Positions 1-6,458 of a stretch of 10,197 nt of DNA are shown here, piece after piece. The translations under genes were made by a program, and so were the position numbers. The stretch covers positions 1 through 10,197 of the forward strand of contig CAKVLT010000073.1 in NCBI GenBank assembly GCA_934757945.1. Direction: 5' to 3'. Below the pieces are notes generated by a model, which worked only from the letters and a program-made list of their open reading frames with translations, made no database searches and was not told the origin of the DNA. Origin of the DNA: an uncultured Bulleidia sp. (GTDB taxonomy: Bacteria > Bacillota_I > Bacilli_A > Erysipelotrichales > Erysipelotrichaceae). Positions within the stretch are counted from its first letter, which is position 1; each line of letters starts with the position of its first letter.

Positions 1-743
1 TAATTTGCGTCTTTAAATCCACTTTCTTTTGCAATTACTTTTATAGATTTATCGGTTGTAAGACAAAGATTTCTTGCCTGATTTAAGCGAATGGAGAGCA
101 GACGTTGATGGACAGTGGTATGAAATACTTCCTGAAAGTGTGTGTGCAGGGTTGCTTTAGAAACATGGAAATATGTACAAAGCATTTCTATAGTTATATT
201 TTCTTTGTAGTGGAGCAGAAGAAATTTCTGTACTTCCTCTGCAAGATTTTCTGAGTCAATCTGTAATGTATTTGTTATTGTTAAATATTGTGCACATATA
301 TTTACAATTTCTGCAAATGCCTCTATCTGTTGTTTTGTATGTACTGAAGTGAATTTTAAAGATGATTCCAGCAGGGTTCTGTTGTTTATGCATTTGCCTG
401 CTTTTTGCAGAATATTTTCTCTGTCCTCATCGTAGTTTAAAGTCTGGCCCATCATAAAGTATCCACTTAACTGACCATAGGTATATAAAGGGATGATGGC
501 TTCATACAGCCCACACCAGCATGTATAGATATGTAATTGCTGTGTTTTGAAAGCATATTCCATCGCTTGAAGATCACATTGATGACATTGTTGTTTAGCA
601 TGTTCTGACTGCTCTAAGATAGTGCAGAATTTACACTTTCTGTTAGGATAGGAGGCAATTACATGCATCTGTGTATCAAAGATTGTCATGTTCATGCCGG
701 AGATAAGATAGAAGTTTTTAAGTAACGGTTCTAATGTTTCCAT
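1..743 (-). CDS. PocR-domain AraC-family transcriptional regulator, C-terminus cut by window edge
   Basis: Reading the minus strand from the ATG at 743-741 gives an uninterrupted frame of 247 codons that runs off the left edge. It is probably complete except for the last part of the AraC domain. Residues about 5-125 resemble the PocR ligand-binding domain: cysteine pairs C37/C40 and C53/C56, then TCWCGLYEAIIPLY (74-87) and GYFMMGQ (94-100), matching the Cys-x-x-Cys, C-x-G-L and G-x-x-x-x-GQ pattern of that family. Residues about 165-247 form an AraC-type double helix-turn-helix; helix-turn-helix 1 is about 183-204 (YFHVSKATLHTHFQEVF) and helix-turn-helix 2 starts near 233 (IKVIAKESGFKDANY). 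An in-frame TAG lies two codons before the ATG, which fixes the upstream limit; no good Shine-Dalgarno is visible, so M17 or M19 cannot be excluded. It is divergent from the beta-galactosidase gene, and inferred to control it in response to a small ligand, perhaps a sugar. The ligand is unknown. Confidence 0.88.
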   Translation of the reverse strand, partial: METLEPLLKNFYLISGMNMTIFDTQMHVIASYPNRKCKFCTILEQSEHAKQQCHQCDLQAMEYAFKTQQLHIYTCWCGLYEAIIPLYTYGQLSGYFMMGQTLNYDEDRENILQKAGKCINNRTLLESSLKFTSVHTKQQIEAFAEIVNICAQYLTITNTLQIDSENLAEEVQKFLLLHYKENITIEMLCTYFHVSKATLHTHFQEVFHTTVHQRLLSIRLNQARNLCLTTDKSIKVIAKESGFKDAN

Positions 744-796
744 AGACTATAGAAAAGTTTTATTTATACTTTTTTCCTTATATTTGTATTTTATTC

Positions 797-825
797 TATA
801 TTCAGATTACAGAAAAGAGAATATA
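797..825. promoter_or_regulatory. Possible operator: 7-base inverted repeat upstream of lacZ
   Basis: TATATTC (797-803) and GAATATA (819-825) are perfect inverted copies separated by 15 bases, with centres 22 bases apart, about two helical turns. That geometry suits binding of a dimer just upstream of the lacZ ribosome binding site. The arms are AT-only apart from one base in an AT-rich gap, so chance is a real alternative; AraC proteins also often use direct repeats. Confidence 0.25.
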
Positions 826-834
826 TTGAAAACA

Positions 835-840
835 GGGAGG
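835..840 (+). promoter_or_regulatory. lacZ ribosome binding site (GGGAGG)
   Basis: GGGAGG ends 9 bases before the ATG at 850, which supports that start (MKMNLKWL) over the in-frame TTG at 784, whose upstream bases are T-rich without a purine-rich site. A second, out-of-frame ATG at 846 sits 5 bases after the same site but opens only a 10-codon frame. Confidence 0.75.
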
Positions 841-849
841 AATTCATGT

Positions 850-3717
850 ATGAAAATGAATTTGAAATGGTTAAGTGATCCAACTGTATATCAGGTAAAT
901 CGTTTACCTGCTGTGTCATCTCATCGTATTTATGCAGATACTGAAGAAATGCAGAATATGAAGAGCAGTTATATTCATTCTTTAAATGGCACATGGAAAT
1001 TCCATTATGCTAATAGTCTGGAAGAATGTATTACAGGTTTTGAAAATCCTGACTATGATACATCCTGCTGGGATACTATTCAGGTTCCGGGACATATTCA
1101 GCTGCAGGGATATGGAACCCCAATGTATGTTAATCAGGTATATCCATGGAGTGGAAGTGAAGAGTTAATACCTCCATCCATTCCTAAATCAAATCCGGTT
1201 GGAAGTTATGTTACTTTTTTTGACAGTTCCATTCTTAAATCTGATACAAGAACCAGAATCATTTTTCACGGAGTAGAAAGTGGACTGGCTGTCTGGGTGA
1301 ATGGACATTTTACAGGGTACAGTGAAGATAGTTTTACGCCATCTTCATTTGATATCACTGAATATCTTGTGGAAGGAAGAAATAAAATAGCTGTCAATGT
1401 GTATAGATTTACTTCAGGCTCCTGGCTAGAGGATCAGGATTTCTGGAGATTTTCTGGTATTTTCAGAGATGTAGAATTATGGAGTATTCCATCTGTTCAT
1501 GTAGAAGATATAAAAATTACTCAGAATACAGAAAATCTTGCTTCAGTACACGTGCATGTAGATATGCAGATTACAGGAAATGAGTATTCTGTAAACCTTG
1601 TATTAAAAGATGCAGAAAATCATGCAATAGAAACTAAGAAAATACAGACAACTTTCACAGAGTTTGTTCTGGAACATCCAATATTATGGTATGCGGAAAG
1701 ACCATATCTTTATACACTTGAAGTACATGTATTTAAAGGAAATGCATGTGTGGAATGTTTTACACAGAAGATAGGTATAAGTTCTTTTGAAATGAAAGAT
1801 GGTATTATGTGTATTAATGGGCAAAGAATAGTTTTCCATGGTGTGAACAGACATGAATTCTGTTGCGAAAGTGGAAGAGTTGTTTCCTATGCATTGACTA
1901 AGAAGGATATTCTGACAATGAAACAGAATAATATTAATACCATCAGAACATCGCACTATCCTAATCAGACTTTCTTATATGATTTGTGTGATGAATATGG
2001 TATGTATGTAATAGATGAAGTAAATATGGAAACGCATGGTACATGGTCTGAAATGTATGATCCTGAACATATTGTTCCGGATAATAAACCAAAATGGCAG
2101 AATGCAATTATAGACAGAGCTGCTTCCATGTATGAAAGAGATAAAAATCATCCAAGTATTTTAATCTGGTCATGTGGTAATGAGTCTCATGGTGGTAAAG
2201 ATATTTATGAAATGTCACAGTTTTTAAGAAAGAAAGATCCGTCCAGGCTGATCCATTATGAGGGGATTTCTCATGATCAAAGATACCCTGATACCTCAGA
2301 TATGGTTTCCCAGATGTATTCACCTGCAAGTGAGGTGGAGGAATATTTGAAAACTCATACTGATAAGCCGTTTTTCCTTTGCGAATATGCACATTCTATG
2401 GGAAACAGTAATGGAGCTATATATAAATACACAAATCTTGAAAAGAAGTATCCTTTATATCAGGGAGGACGTATCTGGGATTATGCAGATCAGGCTTTGT
2501 TAAAGGATGGAAGATTTTATTACGGCGGAGATTTTGGTGAAAGGCCAAGTGACTACGATTTCTGTGGTAATGGTATCGTGTTTGCGGACAGGACACCTAC
2601 ACCAAAGATGGAGGAAGTCAGATACTGTTATCAGCAGATTCATACAACTTTTGATAAGCTTACTATGCATATTGAAAATGATTATCTGGTATTAAATCTG
2701 GACAGTTTTATCACAAGATATGTTTTATACAGAAATGGTCTGGAAGTAAATCGAAAGGAAACAGTAATATCCTGTAATCCACAGTCTTCTATTGATGTTG
2801 AAATGCCTTTTACAATAAAAGATGATGCGGAATACACTATCCTGGTTTCATTTATAAAAGATGGTATAGAACTTGCACATGATCAGGTTATCTATCCGTA
2901 TATGGCAGAACAGATGCATTCAACCTTATCATTAAGTATTAACGAAGATTATTTAAATATCGGTGTGGTTTGTGAAAATGCACAATGTATTTTTTCCAAG
3001 GTAAAAGGATTGGTTTCCTACAAAGTGAATGGAAAAGAATTTGTAAGAGTACCATTACGCCCTAATTTCTTCAGAGCCTCTACCAATAATGATGTGGAAA
3101 ACGGTTATGGCTTTAGATATGGGCAATGGCTACAGAATTCTCTGTATGCAAAGTGTGTATACAGAAAAGTAGAAAAAAAGGCTTCGAGATGTAAAGTCTA
3201 TTATGACTATCTGCTTCCTGATGATACTGAACATCCGCTTTCGGTTGTGTATACTGTGTATTCTGATGGAATGGTAGATATAGACATGGAATATACGAGA
3301 GAGCCTTCACAAATTGAAATGCCATGTTTTGGAATTCTGTTTGAAACCTATGATGATTTTAATATAGTACATTATTATGGAAATGGTCCTGAAGAAAACT
3401 ATATAGACAGAAAGAAAGGTGCCATCTTAAAACAGCATTCCTATCTTGTAAAAGACAACCTTACACCATATCTGTATCCTCAGGAATGTGGTAACCGCAC
3501 AGAATGCAGATTTTGTACGGTATCAAGTACTCATCATGAAATAACTTTTACAGGAGATGCATTTGAATGTTCTGTATTGCCTTATACACCATTTGTTCTG
3601 GAAAATGCAAAACAGATGGGTATTGCTGGTGATAACACATGGGGTGCTAAAACACATCCAGAGTTTTTACTCAATGATTTGCATCAAAAATTTCACATTT
3701 CTATGAAAGCAAAATAA
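850..3717 (+). CDS. lacZ: GH2 beta-galactosidase (LacZ type)
   Basis: This 955-residue enzyme should hydrolyse terminal beta-D-galactosides such as lactose. No signal peptide is visible, so it is expected to be cytoplasmic. The order of modules is that of glycoside hydrolase family 2: an N-terminal jelly-roll sugar-binding domain (about 25-210, with LNGTWKFHY and VPGHIQLQGYGTPMY), an Ig-like domain (about 212-310), a TIM barrel opening at DGIMCINGQRIVFHGVNRHEF (from 317; split here only as a motif), and a C-terminal beta-sandwich (about 695-950) with FRASTNNDVENGYGFRYGQW and PQECGNRTE. The acid/base glutamate is E445 in WSCGNESHGG and the nucleophile E512 in CEYAHSMGNSNG; RTSHYPN and NMETHG barrel motifs are also present. 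It is somewhat shorter than E. coli LacZ (1023 residues), as is common in Bacillota, and looks intact. It is divergent from a PocR-AraC regulator that probably controls it. No sugar transporter is visible beside it, so the natural galactoside could differ from lactose. Confidence 0.95.
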   Translation: MKMNLKWLSDPTVYQVNRLPAVSSHRIYADTEEMQNMKSSYIHSLNGTWKFHYANSLEECITGFENPDYDTSCWDTIQVPGHIQLQGYGTPMYVNQVYPWSGSEELIPPSIPKSNPVGSYVTFFDSSILKSDTRTRIIFHGVESGLAVWVNGHFTGYSEDSFTPSSFDITEYLVEGRNKIAVNVYRFTSGSWLEDQDFWRFSGIFRDVELWSIPSVHVEDIKITQNTENLASVHVHVDMQITGNEYSVNLVLKDAENHAIETKKIQTTFTEFVLEHPILWYAERPYLYTLEVHVFKGNACVECFTQKIGISSFEMKDGIMCINGQRIVFHGVNRHEFCCESGRVVSYALTKKDILTMKQNNINTIRTSHYPNQTFLYDLCDEYGMYVIDEVNMETHGTWSEMYDPEHIVPDNKPKWQNAIIDRAASMYERDKNHPSILIWSCGNESHGGKDIYEMSQFLRKKDPSRLIHYEGISHDQRYPDTSDMVSQMYSPASEVEEYLKTHTDKPFFLCEYAHSMGNSNGAIYKYTNLEKKYPLYQGGRIWDYADQALLKDGRFYYGGDFGERPSDYDFCGNGIVFADRTPTPKMEEVRYCYQQIHTTFDKLTMHIENDYLVLNLDSFITRYVLYRNGLEVNRKETVISCNPQSSIDVEMPFTIKDDAEYTILVSFIKDGIELAHDQVIYPYMAEQMHSTLSLSINEDYLNIGVVCENAQCIFSKVKGLVSYKVNGKEFVRVPLRPNFFRASTNNDVENGYGFRYGQWLQNSLYAKCVYRKVEKKASRCKVYYDYLLPDDTEHPLSVVYTVYSDGMVDIDMEYTREPSQIEMPCFGILFETYDDFNIVHYYGNGPEENYIDRKKGAILKQHSYLVKDNLTPYLYPQECGNRTECRFCTVSSTHHEITFTGDAFECSVLPYTPFVLENAKQMGIAGDNTWGAKTHPEFLLNDLHQKFHISMKAK

Positions 3718-3726
3718 GAAATTTTC

Positions 3727-3757
3727 AGTACAACGATAAAAAGTTGTACTTTTTTTA
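3727..3757 (+). terminator. Intrinsic terminator after lacZ
   Basis: AGTACAAC (3727-3734) pairs perfectly with GTTGTACT (3743-3750) around an 8-base loop, followed at once by a run of T to 3757. It begins 9 bases after the lacZ stop codon. It separates the sugar unit from the secretion operon that starts about 60 bases later. Confidence 0.9.
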
Positions 3758-3759
3758 TT

Positions 3760-3788
3760 TTGAGTGAAGAGTAATTCATTTTTTTAAC
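3760..3788 (+). promoter_or_regulatory. Possible promoter of the secretion operon
   Basis: TTGAGT (3760-3765) and TTTAAC (3783-3788) are separated by 17 bases; each matches the vegetative consensus at four of six positions. A start near 3795 would give a leader of about 22 bases before the first WXG100 gene. The match is modest, and an AT-rich TATATATTAT stretch at 3791-3800 is an alternative -10 region. A promoter somewhere in 3758-3810 is well supported by the terminator just upstream. Confidence 0.35.
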
Positions 3789-3802
3789 AATATATATTAT
3801 GA

Positions 3803-3808
3803 AAGGAG
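3803..3808 (+). promoter_or_regulatory. Ribosome binding site (AAGGAG) of the first WXG100 gene
   Basis: AAGGAG ends 8 bases before the ATG at 3817. It lies inside the longer frame that could open at the ATG at 3799, so it decides in favour of the 3817 start. Confidence 0.85.
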
Positions 3809-3816
3809 CATGTGAT

Positions 3817-4116
3817 ATGAAGAATATTACTGTTGAACCGGAACAGCTTATTTCCTGTGCTGTTCGTATGGAAAACCAAAATCAGGAATATGAGAGGGAT
3901 ATGCGCAGTCTTTTTGATGAAGTAGATCGTATGCAGTCCAGCTGGCAGGGAAAGGATAACCAGGCATTTACTGCTGAAATTAAAAAGTTTGAAGCAGATT
4001 TCAAATTACTTTCTGTATTATGCATGCAGTATGCAGACTTTCTGAAAACTACTGCAAGAGCCTATACAGAAACCCAGGAAGAACTGGCTTCTCAGGCTTC
4101 AAGAGTAGTGATGTAA
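3817..4116 (+). CDS. WXG100-family protein 1 (Esx-like T7SS substrate)
   Basis: A 99-residue, mostly helical protein with the size and shape of WXG100 (EsxA/CFP-10-like) proteins, which form helical hairpin dimers and leave the cell through type VII secretion without a cleaved signal peptide. The hairpin turn carries W43-Q44-G45, a true W-x-G motif in MQSSWQGKDN, flanked by two amphipathic helices (about 8-40 and 47-92). Near the C-terminus Y83 is followed at +4 by Q87 and at +5 by E88, so the usual YxxxD/E export signal is slightly off. It has two cysteines (C14, C69), which the next protein lacks. The start was chosen at 3817 because AAGGAG lies 8 bases upstream. It is the first gene of the operon; the next esx-like gene follows after 15 bases. 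Family assignment is strong; whether it is exported alone, as a partner, or acts as a structural part is inference. Confidence 0.88.
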   Translation: MKNITVEPEQLISCAVRMENQNQEYERDMRSLFDEVDRMQSSWQGKDNQAFTAEIKKFEADFKLLSVLCMQYADFLKTTARAYTETQEELASQASRVVM

Positions 4117-4122
4117 AGGAGG
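4115..4122 (+). promoter_or_regulatory. Ribosome binding site (AAAGGAGG) overlapping a stop codon
   Basis: AAAGGAGG shares bases with the TAA stop (4114-4116) of the first WXG100 gene and ends 9 bases before the next ATG at 4132. It is a near-ideal Shine-Dalgarno, suggesting high, coupled translation of the second small protein. Confidence 0.85.
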
Positions 4123-4131
4123 TACTAAAAG

Positions 4132-4431
4132 ATGAATGGAATTAAGATTTCACTGCAGGATATCACTGACAGTGCCAACAGAATCAGTATGTTAAATGCG
4201 GTTTTGCAGGAATCCTTACAGGCAATGAAAAAAGAAATGCTGTTATTACAGGATACATGGGTTTCTGATGCGGCAAGAGAAACCATCCGTAAGTTTAATG
4301 CTGTTTCTGTCAGATTCGAAAAACAGAAGGAAATCATTGACAGTTATACCCGATTTTTACACCTGACCGTATCCTCCTATGATTCTTTGGAATCTACAAT
4401 TACGGCCAATGCATCAGGTATGCAGGAATAA
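4132..4431 (+). CDS. WXG100-like protein 2 (Esx paralogue with W-V-S turn)
   Basis: Also exactly 99 residues and helical, this protein aligns with the preceding one without a gap: W43, Y72, F75-L76, Y83 and S95 fall at the same positions. The hairpin turn reads W43-V44-S45 (LLQDTWVSDAAR), a common W-x-S variant of the WXG motif. Y83-D-S-L-E87 matches the YxxxD/E type VII export signal, which its partner lacks in exact form. This fits an Esx heterodimer in which one subunit carries the targeting signal, as in EsxB/CFP-10-type pairs; that pairing is inference. It contains no cysteine. Its 3' end overlaps the lipoprotein start by 23 bases in another frame, implying translational coupling. An alternative is that both are homodimeric substrates. 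Confidence 0.83.
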   Translation: MNGIKISLQDITDSANRISMLNAVLQESLQAMKKEMLLLQDTWVSDAARETIRKFNAVSVRFEKQKEIIDSYTRFLHLTVSSYDSLESTITANASGMQE

Positions 4432-6454
4432 GCTTCTTTGTCTGTTTGTATTGTGTCTTACGTTATCAGGTTGCTCTGCAAAACATACAGAGATAATTAC
4501 AGTAGGTGAATGGATCAAAGAGATGGTGGAACAGGCTGAGATTCCACCATCTTATGATTCCATCTCTTATTTTATGAATGTAGATAAAACTTCTCTTTAT
4601 TATGATGCAATACAATCTGCCACAAAATACGGAATACTTTCCAATGAATATGCTTTGGATACAGATCAGGTTTTAAATAGAGAGTGGTGCGCTTATACGT
4701 TAATTAATTTATCGATGAGAAAGCTCACCAGTGTTTCTAATGTCAAAGATATTCAGAGAAGTATGTTCCCGCAACACGTGGAAACGGCCGTCAGCAGCGG
4801 GTTAATGGATACGGATAAGCACGGTCGTTTTAAACCAAAGGAAATTGTGGATAAGCAGGAAGCGTTGATTTTATTACAAAAAGTATTATCTTATATTGAT
4901 CATCCGGAATTTGAAAACACCTTCAGTTATGAGGTCAATAAAGATATTACAACAACACCTTTAGAGGATGCTGTAGTAGACCCTGTAACATTACAGGCTA
5001 GTACACTAAGTGATGTTGAAAAAGGACAATATGTCAGTATCAGGGATACCGATGGTTCTGAAAATATTTATACAGTAGAGTCAGTTACTTCTGTGGAAGG
5101 AGGAAACCAGGTACAGTTACAGGTTGCTGATCCATTGGAATATCTAGAAAGCATGAACATACAGGGAGAAGAAGAGCTGGATTTTGAGAAAGCTGTACTT
5201 ATTGATGGGGATACAGAAGCAGCAAAGAACATGTCCATGACTTCACGTTCAAAAACAATACAAGGGTACACTTTTGCCTATACAGTATCCAGAAACGGAG
5301 TAAGGGTGACAATTTCCAAACCTATGGAACATGGAGATACTTTGTACGGTGAATTGAAGTTAAATGGTATTCATGTGAAGTACAAATGGTTAACGGAAAA
5401 GAAAGATATTAAAAATGCATATTTTTCTCTGCAGGCACATAGCCAGGAATCTCTGGGTATTAAGGCAGGAAAGTATGCATCGATGTATGGCGATTTTTCT
5501 TCTTTATCTGCTGAGGATTTTATTGGATCTTTGTCTTCATTTCTAAAACCAAAGAGCGAAATCGAGGTAGTAGATATACCGATATGTACTTTACGTGTTC
5601 CTCTTGAAACGGCACAGATGTTAACTGTGAAAATCAGAATATCTGTAAAGATATATGCTTCTGGAAAAGCAGAACTGGTATTGTCTCAGGATCATGTATT
5701 GGGCTGTGACATTCGCAATGGTGTTCCACGAATGATTCATGATACCAAGCATAGTCAAAGCGCAACTTTAAGAGCTGACACATCCCTATGTACAAATCTG
5801 ACATGTACTTTGGATTTTATTCAGGCTTCGTTAATGGATATTTATCTTGAAGCAGGTGCTAAAGCCTCTATTGCTTCGGTTGCACATCTGTATGATGATA
5901 CAAATCATCATAAGGTGCAGACAGTGGATTATCCATTGGATATTGTGGATGAGCTATCTCAGCATAATGGTAATGTTTTATGCTGTGGAGATATGAAAGC
6001 ATACTGGATATTAAATCTTGGATTGAATTCCTCTTCTACCATTACGGGAAAACTGGGACTGGGTAAAAAATATACATTGATGAATGAGAACAATGCACCA
6101 TTATTTAAAGGACTTAATCAGCATATTGAAAATTTTAAAGTAGTGGACAAATGTACCAGAACAGACCGAAAAAAGAGCGAATTGAAAGATACTATTAAAG
6201 TGGATAAACAGATTACTTTATCCTCCTACAACCTTGTGGTACATATTGGCGAATCGAAATCATTTAAAATTACAGGTTTGCCTGCAGGATATACTGAAAA
6301 AGATTTAGTGTTTACCTCTAAGGACAATGCAATCGCACAGGTAAGTGCTTCTGGTGTTATATCGGGATATACAGTTGGTTCTACCTCTGTGGATATATCT
6401 ACTTCAGATGGTAAATACTCACTCCAGGGTAATGTGCTTGTAACTAAAGGATAG
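4409..6454 (+). CDS. Lipoprotein with SLH-like repeats and a Big2-like C-terminal domain, in T7SS operon
   Basis: The product is not a recognised named protein. From the ATG at 4409 it has 681 residues and a classic lipoprotein signal: a basic n-region (R6-N-K8), a hydrophobic core (L9-L19) and lipobox LSGC with the lipidated Cys at C22. It should be anchored to the outer face of the membrane. Residues about 54-103 (YYDAIQSATKYGIL, then an LNREWCAYTLINL helix) and 110-160 (FPQHVETAVSSGL, RFKPKEIVDKQEALILL) resemble two S-layer homology repeats, with a partial third at about 31-45. These usually bind wall polymers. The middle (about 175-580) is beta-rich and unrecognised. Residues about 602-679 (VFTSKDNAIAQVSASGVISGYTVGSTSV) look like a bacterial Ig-like Big2 domain. 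No Shine-Dalgarno precedes 4409, and the 23-base overlap with the WXG100-like gene suggests coupled reinitiation. The upstream ATG at 4379 would bury the signal peptide and is less likely. EssC follows after 4 bases, so a role in type VII secretion, perhaps as a wall-spanning or wall-tethering part, is inferred from context. Confidence 0.8.
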   Translation: MHQVCRNKLLCLFVLCLTLSGCSAKHTEIITVGEWIKEMVEQAEIPPSYDSISYFMNVDKTSLYYDAIQSATKYGILSNEYALDTDQVLNREWCAYTLINLSMRKLTSVSNVKDIQRSMFPQHVETAVSSGLMDTDKHGRFKPKEIVDKQEALILLQKVLSYIDHPEFENTFSYEVNKDITTTPLEDAVVDPVTLQASTLSDVEKGQYVSIRDTDGSENIYTVESVTSVEGGNQVQLQVADPLEYLESMNIQGEEELDFEKAVLIDGDTEAAKNMSMTSRSKTIQGYTFAYTVSRNGVRVTISKPMEHGDTLYGELKLNGIHVKYKWLTEKKDIKNAYFSLQAHSQESLGIKAGKYASMYGDFSSLSAEDFIGSLSSFLKPKSEIEVVDIPICTLRVPLETAQMLTVKIRISVKIYASGKAELVLSQDHVLGCDIRNGVPRMIHDTKHSQSATLRADTSLCTNLTCTLDFIQASLMDIYLEAGAKASIASVAHLYDDTNHHKVQTVDYPLDIVDELSQHNGNVLCCGDMKAYWILNLGLNSSSTITGKLGLGKKYTLMNENNAPLFKGLNQHIENFKVVDKCTRTDRKKSELKDTIKVDKQITLSSYNLVVHIGESKSFKITGLPAGYTEKDLVFTSKDNAIAQVSASGVISGYTVGSTSVDISTSDGKYSLQGNVLVTKG

Positions 6455-6458
6455 TGTC

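Larger units (their letters stand above)
744..849. promoter_or_regulatory. Divergent regulator/lacZ intergenic control region
   Basis: This very AT-rich gap of 106 bases separates the start codons of the regulator and lacZ, so both promoters and any operator must lie here or inside the gene ends. TATATT-like -10 candidates exist (for example 797-802 and 822-827 on the plus strand), but none has a good TTGACA-like -35 box at 16-18 bases. This would suit a promoter that needs an activator such as the neighbouring AraC-type protein. The exact promoter positions cannot be assigned by eye. Confidence 0.5.

Noticed and set aside
784..849. TTG start at 784 adding 22 residues to LacZ
   Set aside because: There is no Shine-Dalgarno before it, the added residues do not belong to the GH2 N-terminus, and GGGAGG at 835-840 points to the ATG at 850.
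846..878. Ten-codon out-of-frame leader frame starting at ATG 846, overlapping the lacZ start
   Set aside because: It uses the same ribosome binding site at 5-base spacing and might slightly reduce lacZ translation, but its peptide shows no regulatory features and such short frames arise by chance.
2108..2392. Minus-strand open frame of 94 codons within lacZ
   Set aside because: It lies fully opposite the catalytic region of a clearly real gene, has no ribosome binding site and shows no recognisable domain.
3799..3816. ATG at 3799 as start of the first WXG100 gene
   Set aside because: The strong AAGGAG lies downstream of it and is correctly spaced for 3817, and starting at 3817 makes both paralogues 99 residues and aligned.
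4125..4337. Minus-strand open frame of 70 codons opposite the second WXG100-like gene, considered as an antisense immunity or small protein
   Set aside because: It mirrors the coding strand of a real gene and lacks a ribosome binding site or membrane or toxin-like features.
4379..4408. ATG at 4379 as the lipoprotein start
   Set aside because: It would add ten residues before the basic n-region and has no ribosome binding site; 4409 gives the cleaner signal peptide.
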